Assembly (NCBI GenBank): GCA_039566865.1
Contig: CM076949.1
Span: 1,798,001-1,862,000, forward strand
Direction: 5' to 3'
Length of the DNA stretch: 64,000 nucleotides
DNA from: Aurelia coerulea
Taxonomy: Eukaryota; Cnidaria; Scyphozoa; Semaeostomeae; Ulmaridae
Part shown: one piece after another, positions 43,801-58,800 of the stretch
Position numbering within the stretch: the stretch's first letter is position 1
Layout of the letters: the number at the start of each line of letters is the position of its first letter
Translations under genes and position numbers: made by a program
Notes under the pieces: model-generated
Database searches by the model: none
What the model saw: only the letters and a program-made list of their open reading frames with translations
Told to the model about the DNA's origin: nothing

Positions 43801-46800
43801 TGAAAAGATTCCCAACATATAAATCTTGAACGTAAAAAATACGGATCTATTCCTCCTACAGATAAAAGATGGTTTTCACATGTACAAATTCGCCCAGACA
43901 TTCTGCAATGATCTGTGTAATAGAAAATTTTCAAGCAAAGACAAAGCGATTTCTCTTCTTGAAGAAAAGATTTCACAACTCAGAATGCACTCGATCAAAT
44001 CAAAATAAACAGGGAATGCAAAACATTATAGTCGGCTGCCTTGAAGGTGTGAAATCTATTACTCTGAGGCTACCAGATCGCTTTGTCTCAACCAGACCTG
44101 TATCCTTTGTTTTACAACATTCGTCTTTGCTGGTGAAGGTGAAGGTGGAGGTGAAGTTGCTTGTTTAGCGCTAAGCGCTGGCATCGCAAAAGTAGAATAG
44201 GCCTAACCGAATCCGCGACTCCTTGTCATGACGCCCTAGTGATGGGGCTCTACCTGGGAACGAACCCTGTCCGCCTGGCTGTTCTGGCTGCAATGTCAGA
44301 GGATTACACCACTGCATCACAACACCTTCTAAAAAAGAGTAAAGTTTTGCCAAGCCGAAATTTTTAATAAAATCAAGCTCAAGTGATTATGCAAAGCTTC
44401 TGAAGATCTACTTACGAATAACATGTTCGCTGTCTGTCTAAAGTAGAGTTTATTGTTTTCATTTTAAAACTAGGTGAAGCAGTATTTTATGAATTAAGTT
44501 TCGATTCAGCGATTTTTTACGAACAGTAATTGATTGCAAACATTTTCCTAGGCAATATCTAAATAAACAATAGATTTAATGCACACACCTGCCATAGTAT
44601 AAAAGCGACCATGTCCCTTGATTCCCAATAACTACTGTAACAAAGTTGTGTAAGGGCTGAAAAGGGAAACTGCTGAAGACCGTCTGGACAGTAAAGCATA
44701 TAATCAACTCGCTTCGTTCCCCACCAGTTGCCTACAAACCAAACATAAACAAAATTGAGATCTGTTAAAAGAGAGATTACATTAAAATCCAAAAGTTTGG
44801 GACGGAAAAATCTTGAGCATAATTCTGTCCAAAACTATTTTGTCCGAATTGCCTTCAAAAAAAACGTCTGAAAATTTTTTGAATATATTTTCTTCTCATG
44901 AATTCTAAGCGAATATAATATTGTTACATTCCATTTCAAGCGAAACATTTGAGAAATAGGTCGTAGAAAATCGCATTGATCATGCAACGGAGTCTCAGCA
45001 TCCAAATTATTTTCTCTCTAAAAAATTACTTCTGACCAGCATCCTAAGTGCATGATTTCGATGGAGTTGTCGAGAACCTACTTCAAAATTCATGCATTTC
45101 TCTCAAAAAGCCTTCAGATTGCAACTAAAGAGATCGTAAGCCATGTTGGATTTCTCTTAAATCAAATGTAAAACACATAAATCTGTCTTAAAACTTTCTA
45201 TTTCTGCGAAATGTCTTGTGGAGTAGCATCACAAGTGCACGATTTCGTTGGAGTTGTCTAGAGCCTACTTTTAAAATGTATGCATTTCTCTCGAAAAGCC
45301 TTCAGATTGCAACTATAGGCAATGTTGGAATTCTCTTAATCAAACGTAAAACATATAAATCTGTCTTAAAATTTTCTATTTCTGAGAAATGTCTTGGGGA
45401 GTAGCATCGTGAGTGCACGATTTCGTTGGAGTTGTCTAGAACCTACTTTAAAATTCATGGATTTCTCTCAAAAAGCCTTCAGATTGCAACAAAAGTGATT
45501 GTTGGCAATGTTGGAGTTCTCTTAATCAAACGTTAAACATATAAATCTGTCTTAAAATTTTCTATTTCTGAGAAATGTCTTGGGGAGTAGCATCGTGAGT
45601 GCACGATTTCGTTGTCTAGAACCTACTTTAAAATTCGTGGATTTCTCTCGAAAAGCCTTCAGATTGCAACAAAAGTGATTATAGGCAATGCTGGAATTCT
45701 CTTAAATCAAATGCAAAACACATAAATCTGTCTTAAAAGTCTCTAATTCTGAGAAACGTCTTATGGAGTAGCGTCTTGAGCGCATAATTTCGTTGGAATT
45801 GTTGAGAACCTAGTTTAAAATTCATGTATTTCTCTCGAAAAGCCTTCAGATTGCAACAAAAGTGATTGTTGGCAATAGACCATTTTGACATTTAGAAAAG
45901 GGCCCGGGGAGAGCGACATTTTTCTGGTAAATGGCTGCCACAGTGCAATTTATCGTTGGTGAAAAGCCCTGTGGCAGCCATTTACCAGAAAAATATTGCT
46001 CTCCCCAGATCCTTTATGTTGGAGTTCTCTTAACCAAATGTAAAACATACAAATCTGTCTTAAAATTTTCTATTTCTGAGAAATGTCTTGGGGAGTAGCA
46101 TCATGAGTGCACGATTACGTTGGAGTTGTCTAGAAGCTACTTTAAAATTCATGGATTTCTCTCGAAAAGCCTTCAGATTGCAACAAAAGTGATTATAGGC
46201 AATGTTGGAGTTACTCTTAACCAAATGTAAAACATATAAATCTGTCTTAAAACGTTCTATTTCTAAGAAAAGTCTTATGGAGTAGCGTCTTGAGTGCATG
46301 ATTACGTTGGAGTTGTCTAGAAGCTACTTTAAAATTCATGGATTCCTCTCGAAAAGCCTTCAGATTGCAACAAAAGTGATTGTTGGCAATGTTGGAGTTA
46401 CTCTTAACCAAATGTAAAACATATAAATCTGTCTTAAAATTTTCTATTTCTGCGAAATGTCTTTTGGAGTAGCATCGTGAGTGCACGATTTCGTTGGAGT
46501 TGTCTAGAACCTACTTTAAAATTCATGGATTCCTCTCGAAAAGCCTTCAGATTGCAACAAAAGTGATTGTTGGCAATGTTGGAGTTACCTTAACCAAATG
46601 TAAAACATATAAATCTGTCTTAAAACTTTCTATTTCTGCGAAATGCCTTGTGGAGTAGCATCGCGAGTGCACGATTTCGTTGGAGTTGTCTAGAGCCTAC
46701 TTTAAGATGTATACATTTGTCTCGAAAAGCCTTCAGATTGCAACTAAAGAGATTATAGGCAATTTTGGAGTTCTCTTAATCATACGTAAAACATATAAAT

Positions 46801-49800
46801 ATGTCTTAAAATTTTCTGTTTCTGCGAAATGTCTTGTGGAGTAACATCATGAGTGCAAGATTTCGTTGGAGTTGTCTAAAAGCTACTTCGAAATTCATGG
46901 ATTTCTCTCGAAAAGCCTTCAGATTGCAACAAAAGTGATTGTTGGCAATGTTGGAGTTATCTTAACCAAACGTAAAACATATAAATCTGTCTTAAAACTT
47001 TCTATTTCTGCGAAATGTCTTGTGGAGTAGCATCATGAGTGCACGATTTCGTTGGAACCTACTTTAAGATGTATACATTTGTTTCGAAAAGCCTTCAGAT
47101 TGCAACTAAAGAGATTGTAAGAAACGTTGGAGTTCTCTTAATCAAACGTAAAACATACAAATCTGTCTTAAAACTTTTATTTCTGAGAAATGTCTTGGCA
47201 AGTTCTCTGTGATAAAGTTCACTACGTATATTTTGTAATCTGGTGTTAAAAATGCTATGCAATAAAATTTGAAAAATTCCAGAATGGCAGCAGTTTGTCA
47301 AATTGTTTTTTATATTCAGTATACAAATTTACAAAGACGGGATTACTTATAAGAACACTTATAAGAACATGGCCAAAAATGCTTCTCATATGAAGGCGCG
47401 ACAATGTGGAATTGTCTCAGCCTAGAATCAAAATTGTCCCCGACATTGAAAACTTAAAAAAAAGCATAGCAAACCTTGCATTTAGCTAATTCTCTCTAAT
47501 ATCATATCTAGCATATGCATGATCATATCTACAATTTTTATACACTTTGTTAATAGCTGTATAGACCAAATTGATTGTAGTTTTATTTTAGATTTACGTG
47601 TAAATTTAGATAGTTTCTTTTCGTTTGTAAGTTTTTAACAGGGTACATTGTAAAACAGTATAACTGAGTGTTTTACCCTGTATAAATATTATAAAATAAG
47701 AAATAAGAAACGCTTACGAACTACTTTGCTGCACTACAAGGACGAGATACCATGGGGAGCAAAAGACCATGACTACCCCCATGGCTTTGACATAAAGATG
47801 GGCAACTAAATCAAACTAAATATTCAATTAAATACAATTACTAAAGGCTACGAATAAACAGTCTTTACTGATAAACACTGGAGTCAGTTTCACATTGGAT
47901 GTCAGGCAACTGTAGACGATGATGTTGAACAACAAGACCCCCACCAAGAGAGCAACAACAACAACGACTGCTGACGTCATTGCTCCCCACCACGAGTCAC
48001 CATCGTTCAAAACATTTCGCCCATGCTACAATGCCGAGGTTGCTTTTTGCAACATTGAAAGGCTTCAATTTAAGTGTGAGTTACACGTCAATCGCAATAT
48101 TGTAATTAATGTGAATAATACACAATGGTCGAAATTCATACCTGAATTAAGAAAGATCGCTTGGTGTTCAGGAATAGTGTCCACACTGCAGCAACTCTCA
48201 GCTGTCGAGACTTTACGACCATTGCTAGTTGCAGGAAGAGACATTGTTTCCGTCGGCGTATCTGGTGAGCGGCGGGAGATTACGTCTTTCTGGGTATTGT
48301 GATCAGGACTGCAAGTCTCATAAAGAATTTCTGTGCGGAATGGGAATGTCTGATATCTTGGGATATGCGCTGGTTCAAATGTTGATAGTCCTCCGTCTAT
48401 CAATGGTTCGAGTCTTGATGCAACCGGATCGAAGGGTAGGAAGAGGTTGAAGACTTGATCGCAAACAGGTTTGACTGGTAATGCTGGAAGAAAACAAGAC
48501 ATTGGTTGGTTTGAACCGGTTCTAACTGGTTTCTAAATTTGCATATTTCAAAGCAAAACACCAAATAGGAATGGTAGCTAAGACCCCGTTTACACGGTAG
48601 CGGATCAAGAGTGTTGCGGATCAAAGTGTTACGGATCACCCTCCCGTCTACACGGTAGCGGTCCACGGTAGCGGATCAAGATTGTATCGGATCACGGTCT
48701 CGTTTACACGGTAGCGGATCAGCGGTCACCATAGAAATAGGGCGAGGTCACATTCAAGATTTTCTCGGATTTTCAGTGATTTCCTTTCCACGTCAACATT
48801 TCAAAACAAACTGCAATTATGATTAAACCTCGTTTGTATGGAAAATACCTTCGTAATGAATGCGAATCAAAGAACTAAGGTCACAATGTATGCAGATGAC
48901 ACAAGCATTTCCTATTCCTCGAAATCTATCTCCGACCTGAGCAATGCTATCAACTCAGATCTTCAGAATCTTTGTTCGTGGCTACAGGGAAATAAACTGT
49001 CTCTTAATGCTCTTCTCACTTCACACTTCGCTACAATTTCACAAAGACACAGAGCATGATCCTTGGTACCGCACCCAACCTCAGAAAACTAGATTACAAT
49101 GATTCAACTAATCTTCCCACCTTTCAAATAAATGACGAAAAGATTGAATCCACGGGAAAAATTAAATATCTTGGGGTACAAATTGATCCATTACTAAATT
49201 GGAAAGAGCAAATCAACGTTGCTATCGGTAAGATTTCACGAGGAATAGGAATGCTGAAGTATTCCAAGAAATATCTCTCGTTGGAAACCATCCAAAGGAT
49301 GTATTTTAGCATAGTAGACTCGCATTTTAGATATTGTTGCTCTGTTTGGGGATGTGCAGGTGATACCACACTAAGAAAATTGCAAATGCTGCAAAATCGA
49401 GCAGCGCGTGTCGTTACAAACAGTCCCTTCGATCAATCATCGCTGCCATTAATATCACAACTAGGGTGGTTAACAGTCAAAGAAATGATCGACTTCGAGA
49501 CAGCTTGTATAGTATATAAAGCCTTGAATGGGCTTGCACCTTAGTTTGTAATGAATTTGTTGCCCTTACATGCAGTCAATGTTTCACAAATTGTCCGATT
49601 CTTGCAATCGGACCTTACGTAATACCAGTACTGACCTCAGGATTCCACTCTGTAAGACCTCAAATGGGCAGCGGAGCTTTTCGTATCGAGGAGTTACTGT
49701 TTGGAACCAGCTGAGCAATGAAATAAAAACTGCTCCTTCGCTAGCCACTTTCAAAACGAGGCTAAAAGCATTTTTGAAAGATCAAAGAGGCTGATAATCT

Positions 49801-52800
49801 AATTCAACATTCAGCACATACGTTTGACTTCCGAGTCCCTTTACTTTTACATATATTTCTTTCTTTTATGTAGGATCTTCAAGTTTATTTGTAATATCAT
49901 GTATTTAGGTTAGTTATGTTTTTAAGCAGGGCACATTGTAAATCAGTTAATTTATATTTACTGAATGTATTTAACCCTGTTAAAATAAATCAAAATGAAT
50001 CAAAACAGATGCGGATCACTTGCGTTTACACGGCGCAGAGCAAGAGTGATCCGATACAAAAGTGATCCGACACAAAACGAGTTCGCTTTCGTAGCAGGAT
50101 CAAAATTGATGCGGATAGCGGAGCAGAAGTGTATCGGATCACTTCGAGCTCGTGTAAACGGGAGGCTGATCCGCAACACTTTTTGTATCGGATCAAAATT
50201 GATCCGCTACCGTGTAAACGGGGTCTAAGTGGTACAGTTTTGATCTGTTACAAATGTCTGCACTTTAAGAGCATTTACACTGTTTCAGAACAACAATATA
50301 TTCTATAAATAGAGAGAGCAAAGGTGTTCCGGTTTAGCAGGGACAAAGTAAACGGGTGGCTGATCTGTTATACTTTTGTTGCAAATCCAAAAATGTACTG
50401 ATACAGTAAAAACCGAGTTTCATTTTAAACCCAAATAAAAGCTGAAACATTTAAAATACTTACAACCATTACTCTCGAAATATTGCTTCATCAAAATCAT
50501 CCCAATTGGTGATCCGCAGCAAAAGAAATTTGTAACATCGAAATCAAATTGTTTCAAGCCTCTTAGCGAGAGAAGATGTGAGAGCGGTGTTGAGTCTATA
50601 CTTTCACTTCGTTGACACGTCGATAGCTTGTCTTGTTTTCCTTCGAAATTTACTTTATCACTCATGCTTTCAGGTGTACTGGCTGGGAACAATGAATCAT
50701 AATTCATGTCCCCTATTTGGTTTCGTTGACTGCAAAGTGCACCATAAACCAGCAGAGCACCAACGCAGTCTGCTAATATTGATACCTGCAAGAACGTAAA
50801 ATGAAATCAGGAAAAACGATCGTTTACGGTCAAGTGGGGGTGACTTCCATCAATTTTTCATAGTTTTTCTTAAAGCATAGATAGATTCAAAATCTTTAAA
50901 TTGGAGCAAAAAGTGGGTATAACATTCTGACCTATTTCTTTGACTAAATGGCTTGCAAGAAAGATTAGCGACGCTTTATAATTGTACCGTTGAACTTTTC
51001 GAAAATCTTTAATATTTTTAGAAATTACAGCGTATTTCATATTTCAGCTCATTTGAGAATGTGACGTCATCAAACTTCTGAGTCCTAAACCAGAAGAATG
51101 ATAGACCTTTGCTTGACACCATATTGTAAACATCCATAAACAATGGTTTTCTTGAAAACAGTGTAATGTTTCGTCCAAAAGTTTAGAAATTATGAAGGTC
51201 TTAAGTTTTTCACAATTTCTCTTGAATTCTTAAAAAAAAAAGAAACATACTCTTATTCTAAAAATATTGAAAATTTCTTAATAGTCTAACGGTAGAATCA
51301 GGCACAATAGATAAATTTCCCATAATTTTATGCGCCCTTTTTCTGGAAGAAAACATTTGTGAGGGAAGAAATTAACATTTTGGGAACGCTAGCTAAATTA
51401 ACTTTGACCATCTCTCAATCATTACGAAATCTCTCCAACTCTACACTTACAATTATAATTTAAATAAACTCTTAATGCGCTCAATAGCACGTCAGAAATG
51501 CAGTGGTGAAAGTCTTACTGGAAGTTTCGAGAAGCCAAATAGATTTGCTGACCTGGTCTCAAAGAGACACATAATTATAAATCCATATGTGGTAGGAAAG
51601 AAACTTTCCAAATTTTACAAACATCTGCAGATTTCTCATGACCTGGCAAATTAAACTTTGGATTCGATTAACAGAGAAGGAGTCGTGCTTCGTGAAATGA
51701 ACTATTCTGCTCTGAAAAGAATCAAAATCGAACGATATACTGCTACATTCCGCAGAATTTTCGAATGTGCACAAGAGTGATAGATACACCTATCTTTCTG
51801 AAGAAAGCGCTTATAAAAGAACTCAACTCTCATAGCCAAAAAATTAAGAACGCCAATACTGGAAAATATAACTTCAGAAACTATTTACTTCAACAAAGGA
51901 CATCTTTAGCATATGTTTACTTTGTTTTCACTTGTTTCCTGCATCATATTACTCGGAAGAAATTCGTAAAAAATTCCGAGTTTTCAAAATCTGATAAATT
52001 TAAGAAACTTTCAGTACCGGTTCAAATTCTTAGTTTCTTCATGGGCAGTTATCATGATCAAAATTGTATTCTTACTCACTGTGTGTTGTTTCTTTTCCAC
52101 GGAATTGCGAGTAAAGCTTGATAATGTTGCTATTCCTTCGCTCTTCTCTCGTCACAACAAGGATCGGATGCCACCATTATTCAAATACGTTGGCGTTCCT
52201 ACGCAGCGATACGTCTGTTTGAAATGAGACGTATTACTGCGTAGGCGCTCCCGTGAGAAGAACGAAGGAATAGCAACATTATCAAGCTTTACTCGCAATC
52301 CCATGAAAGAGAAACAACAAACAGTGAATAAGAATACAATTTTGATCATAATATAGGCCACATCAACGGTGCATTATTATATGGCGTTCGAAAATACGGC
52401 TCCTCGGACCGGCAACGCAGCAATTCGATTGGTTCTTGATCGGTCCGTAAAAGCCGTATTTTTCGTTCGAAGCCGTATTGGACCGGGCGTTGCCTTAAAA
52501 ATCAACAACAAGGGAGGAGCTTCTTGTGTAGGCTTAGGCCGTAAGAAGTGTCAGCCAAAGTTTAGCTTATTCATCGAAGATTTCTTTTCTGTAAACTTTG
52601 AAGACAAACTTGCAATTATACACGAAGAAAATGCCAATGTAAGTAGTTAACGTTGCAACGAGCAACTACAGTGATGCACAGGATCGAAGACACAACAGAA
52701 AAGTACGATACTATAAACAACGTTCTCAAAAGGTTCTGCCATATAATAAAGCCTTTATTAAACGATTACTCGATCCATGCTGGAAAATATTTGGACCTTA

Positions 52801-55800
52801 GTTCATTGTACGGACCTCACTGCGTTCGGTCCGTACGTCAAACTGCGGTCCAAATATTTTCCAGCATGGACCTCGTAATCGTTTAATAACCGCATATTAT
52901 TGCCCATGGCTTCTTATGGAAAAATACGTGTATTTGAAATCGTACTAAGCTTTTTTCAACAGACATTCAAAAAGTGCAACATTATTTGGACTCATCCTCT
53001 GAAAATCAATTGCTTGTCAAAATTATATAAAAATCTTACTTTAATATTCTCTTTGTCTGTGTTTGTCGTCTCGAGAAACTTTTTATAAATAGAATTAGCT
53101 TCCTTGATGATAAAATCAACACCTTGGTAGAATTCTAACGATGAAACGAGAAGCAATGGAATGCAGGATACTGGGAAAGTTGGAGGCAGCCATCCATGTT
53201 CTGCTGAAGGTGCTACGGAAGAATGTAAAAATGGTTATCATGCACAAAAGAACTTTTAGCTATTCTTTAAAACAGTCTAGATCGAGCGACATCTTTACAC
53301 AATTTTATACAAAATGCTCGATTGAGTGGCGTCATACCAGGCGTCCAAGAAAAAGTATACAGATTTGATTGGGTCCAGCGATATCAAGTAAGTTGTAATC
53401 AATGGCTAATCACTCTCAAAATGCTCCTCGATAGTTAACTTGAACATAGATACCTAGTTTGTTCATATTGGTGCTTTGAGAGTAGAAATATTAATCTTGA
53501 AAGCCCAAAATTGTGTCCACCTCCAAACCAGAGCTTTGGCCTTATTATATGACACTATTTACGGTTGGTTAAAAAAAGATAGTTCTAGTTTGAACAAATT
53601 AAGACCAACTATTTACACAAAGAGAAAACTAATTACATTAAATAGATAAATAAATAAATATACAATTATAGTTCTGGTGAAAATATACTTTTGGACCTAT
53701 CAAATCAATGAAGCACATCGAAATTAAAAACTGAAATTAAAGAAAATTTAAGAAACTGCCCAATGGAAGACTTCTGGCAAACAGAATATAAGATGATCTA
53801 ATATTGTTCAAATTTCATCAAGGCTATCGTTGATTTATTGGCTGTACCTCAAGAATTTGTTCAGGCCAAAAAGGCCATAGCTCTGGTTTGGAGGTGAACG
53901 CAAATTTAAGCTTTCAAGATCAATATTTTTGCTCTCAACGCACCGCTGGCAACAAACGAGGTATCTACGTTCAAGTTAACGATCGAGGGAAATTTTGAAA
54001 TAGATTAGCAAAGCTAGATTCTCATTACTGTATCAAATCAAATCTGTATACCTTTTTGGGTGTTTGGTGCATTCCTCAGTGAAGTACAAAGATTTAGCTT
54101 CACAATAGAATGAAAAATCTGTATGATATTGCCTTTCACAAATTTGCAAAATCAACGTCTCATCAAAAATTTAGAGGCGGAGCGCCTTTAAAGGGTTTGT
54201 GCAAGGTTAAAAGCCTGCATTTGCACAAGCAAAAAAATCTAAAAATAGATCAAGCGAATCATCCAATGGCAGCATAGTATTCAGGTCACGAGAAACTTTG
54301 CATGTGATCAGTTCGAGGAAAGGAAGAAACGAATATGGCGGACAATGAGAATCTCAGCTCGCCGCCGCGAAAGATTTTGAAATGTGCCAAGAGACCTGGG
54401 ATTATAAAAGGATTATAAAAGCCCCACCCAGAGAATTAATTTGTTTGAAATCAAAGTTCTTACATTTCTATTGTAATTTGAGGTAGAGTTTGTCCCCAGC
54501 CACTCTACTATTAAAGCTGCAAACTTTCAAATATAGTATTGTGAAAATTCAATGAGAAGCAATACAATTTTATTTTCACGGCCATGACAAATGATAAAGA
54601 TCTCCATGCCTTACTTTTGCACAAGGAATCATTTGCTATTTCTATCCAATAATTGAGGGGACAGAAATAGAGCAAAAATTGCGAGGAGGAGAGCAACAAA
54701 TAGCAACAAATAAAAACAGGGTAGGGCGTCGAGCGGCACAGTGTGGGCCTATCTATTTTTCAAAACAACACAACCAACACAACCCGGCAGCCCATCATGT
54801 GATCACTTTCAGCGCGGCTTATTGCGCATGCCTAGATCGAAAGTTATTCTTAGATAGGCCAACTTAGCCTTGCACAAACCCTTTAATACGACAATACGAC
54901 AATAGCAGTTGAGGGTTGGTTGACTGCAAGCAGAAAAAAGAGGCTTATCGATGTCAATCAAATCAAACAAACGAATGCTGTAAAATAAGTGAAAACACGG
55001 CTTAAAAATCTCTCACGGAAAGCGCGTTAACACAACTTCAACGTTTAAAATCTATGAAATACGAACAGCACCACTTCTAATCGGAGGCCCCTTCAAACAG
55101 AATAAATGATGCCGCATGATAATGCTTGCACTCAATCGTTCACAAATGCCCTGAAACTGATTGACTGTGAGAAAACTCATCATTGACGTAAAATAATGTT
55201 GAATTCAGGACTTTAAAACGTTAATTGATAAAATCATAATTTCAGAGTGAATTTAGGTGCTCAGAGTCTTAAAGTAATCAGGGAACAAATTTTAAATTGT
55301 GTACTAAACGAGTTGAAAGCGGCAGAGAATAGAATTAGTTTTTCATGTACAAATTAAACACACAAAAAGTTGTGAAAATGCTTACTCTGAAACTGTAGAT
55401 TTCGGAACAAATTAAAATATTTTCATTAAAAATTCAAACTGGAAGCGTCAGGAGAAGCTTTACTGGAAGAATCACTGAAGCTTTTGCTGAAGGTAAAAAT
55501 TGTATTTTTGAGGTGCCGCAACAATGATCAAATTGATTTCAGCGAAACGGACTGCTTAGCCATTCTACAGAAGGGCCTGGTTCGAGCGATATGTCATTCA
55601 TTTTTATACAAAAGGTTCGATTGACCCGCGTTACAGCTTCTTCCACTTTTGTACACATTCGAAAACTCTTCCAAATGTATGAAAATATCGTTCGATTGTA
55701 CAAAAACGGAGCAATGTGAACGGGTAGCTTCAATACCATCAAAGACGGATCATAGCAAAAACGGAGCATGTGAACGGGGCCTTAGAATAGCTAAAAGGTT

Positions 55801-58800
55801 TATTACAAATATAATTAGCAACAAACCTTTCTCCTCAGTGAAAACGGAAATCTTTTTGAGATTTTCAACAATTTGCGGGCAGAGAGGAGGGCATTCAACC
55901 AGCCGCAAAGCCACCCCATGTTCCGCTGATGGGTACAATAAAGATGCGACTGATGTAAACACTGAGCGAAACGTCTTGAAATCTCGGACTTTGGGGTATG
56001 GATCGCTTTCTAGATCGGCTACACCACCTCCATGGAATACCAGCAAAAGGACTGATTTTGGAGTTGAATCCATTGAAGTGTCTGTCATCTGTTAATATAA
56101 AATATGAAATTTCTCTGATAAAATCGTCGCCAGAGTAATAACAACAAAAATTCAAGCTTGTTGCAATCGTAAAGCCATTACCTTTCGTCTTACAAACGTC
56201 ACACAATCAGAGCAGACAACTGAAATGTGTTCTTTCGACAAAATAGCCTATTAAACATCCTATCTACTGCAAGGTAAATGACAGAGACGGCGCCAGAGTC
56301 TAACAGAACGGTTGGGAACTAACACTCGTACTAGAGGATAAGCCATCTTAGTATCATCTTCTAACGGTGATCGGAAAATGTTTCCCAAAGACTAAAATAG
56401 TTGCAACACAAGATTATGCTAAAGATGGTGACGAGGAACTTTTTATCAAGATGCAGCTCGCTCTTTAAAATCGAATTCCGATAGAATCATTACAGATTCT
56501 TAAAGAGGCATTGTCATCCAGTGTCCTTTGCGGGCACGCTGACATTTCAAATTGGATGAAAAATCAACGTAGGCCTAAGCGGAAATTTGAATCCACACTG
56601 CAGTAGTTGAACGGATCACGGGCGGTAGGAAACGCTGAATTTAACAAAAGTTTTACGGGTGATACATCGAGTTATTCCTATCCTAATATATCATTCCATT
56701 CGTGATCTATCGACTTGTTTTCCTTCTGTGTCTACGTTTCCTGCGAAGGCGCCATTTTAAATCCGATTGACAGGACTTCAAGGGCACTAGAGTAATTATG
56801 CCACTCAAACAGAAACTCCTCCAAGAGAGGATTATTCCTTCTCTGGTTTTCCGTTTCATTTTACCACACTTGAGTGGCATAATTACTCTAGTGCCCTTGA
56901 GGTCCTGTCAATCGGATTAAAATGGCGCCTTCGCAGGAAACGTAGACACAAGGAAAACAAGTCGATATATCACGAATGGAATGATATATTAAAGGAATTG
57001 AGTCCACATAAATAGCTGAGTGTTAACACTATCCTGAATTTTGCTGACAAACTGCTGACGGCCCTTTGTTATCGCACAATAGTGCTAAAGTCATTAGCAG
57101 TGGAGACCAAAGGCTTCTTAATCCTTGCATTATCCTTGGGAATTTCTTTGGTTTGATTTCAATAGCGATTAAATCACAACATTTGTTTCATGATTGAAAA
57201 GAAGCTGATATTGGTCATGAACGCGCTATTTATGCGGACTCAGTGCCTTTAAAAGCTAATTTCCAGTCAGTAGAATTTTCCGAGCGGGCGGAATTTTAGA
57301 CAATAAAAGGTCGCTCAGCCGTAACTTTCTATTCAATTCCAGAGCGACTTTTCTCTCGCATACAATTGAAATTCCGCCCGCTCGGAAAATTCCACTGACT
57401 GGAAATCAGCCTTAAGATAGGAATAACTCGATGTATCACCCGTAAAGCTTTTGCTAAATTCAGCGTTTCCTACCGCCCGTGATCCGTTCAACTGTACCGC
57501 AGTTTGGATCCATATTTTCTGTTTTGTTGGGGAGACGAGATACACTTCGCCCGAGGAAACGCATGCTTCCTCCGTGCAGTAGGTTAAAGCTCATGCGCAG
57601 TAGCGTATTGGGGTTGAAGCTCTGACGAGCGCATGCGCTTTAACCCACTGCACGGGGGGACACATAAGTTTCCTTGGACAAAGCGATCTCGTCTCCCCAA
57701 CAATGTTTTAGCCAAACGTCGAAACCTTCTCGTTGGAGTTTTACGACCATATCGATCTTTCAAATGAAGTTTTGACGCAACTTTTATAAAATGGTGAGAA
57801 CGACCTCTCAAATTACATCAACAGAAATATATTCGAGTTGACTCTAGAATATATCCACACAAGCGGTCGATTCAATTATGATCACCTAAATCTAGCTAAA
57901 AGCAACTCAACCACCATACCAAGTCCATTTTCGTAAAGTCCTTTGTCGCTGAGTCCCGTCCCTCTATTCTGCTCTTTTGTTCATATGTAATGTAGCTTTT
58001 CGTAATTGCATATTTAGTTGTATTTAAGGCTTATGTTCTTTATGTGATGGCCCTAGAGTAGTCATGATTTGTTCTCCCCTTGGTATCGTTTCTGTAGTAT
58101 TGTACGGTAGTTCGTTCGTAGTCTTAGATAATTCGTCCATTGTAAATTTTTTACATTGAATTTATTTGAAAAAATGAAATTCCTTCAGGCCATTAAGGGA
58201 GCTGTCATTTTTAATAACAGGGAGGGGGGTGGAAGCATTTTGAAAATTCACCCAAAAAATTTTAGACCCCTGCATTCTAGCCATGAAAAATTTCAAACCC
58301 CATCTAATTTTCACCAAAAATTTCAGACCCCTGATAGCACAAAACGACTTAAAAAGAACCAGACTGTCACAAAAGCATCAAACCAATCAAAGAAGGATTC
58401 AATTGAAGAAAGAAGAAAGAACCAGACAAAAAACATTGATGTCTAACTTTTTTGAGAAAGTAAATTAAGAGTTGAGCTAAAATCTACAAAATCGAATTTT
58501 TTTCGAATATTGGCACATTTATTTTCAGAACCCAGCATAAATTCCTCTAAAAGTTTCAGACCCCAATAAATTTACCCTAAAAATTTCCAGACCCCTCCTC
58601 ATTTGCTTCCACCCTGGTCCCTGCAATTATTATGACTGCTCCCTAAATCAAACGAAAGATTCATATTATTCATAATCATATAAAAATATTTACACACAAA
58701 ATCCCTTCAGCATAAAATAACTCAATTTAAAATTACAATCTATAATACAATTTGATATAAACTTGCGGCCTATTTGCTGCTCTTCCAGGGAGTCGTGTTT

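Larger units (their letters stand above)
56589..57511. mobile_element. Nested palindromes: outer foldback with two insertions
   Basis: Outer arms (56589-56686: GTAGTTGAACGGATCACGGG, TTTTACGGGTGATACATCGA; 57416-57511: inverted copies) enclose a second hairpin (56685-56990) and a family A MITE (57253-57411) flanked by TTAA. The MITE abuts the right outer arm exactly. Confidence 0.85.

Noticed and set aside
46060..47301. Minus-strand ORFs of 60-80 codons resembling each other
   Set aside because: They repeat with the 185-bp satellite unit.
55649..56095. 148-codon plus-strand ORF
   Set aside because: It is the antisense of a real PITPNM exon (56088-55827).
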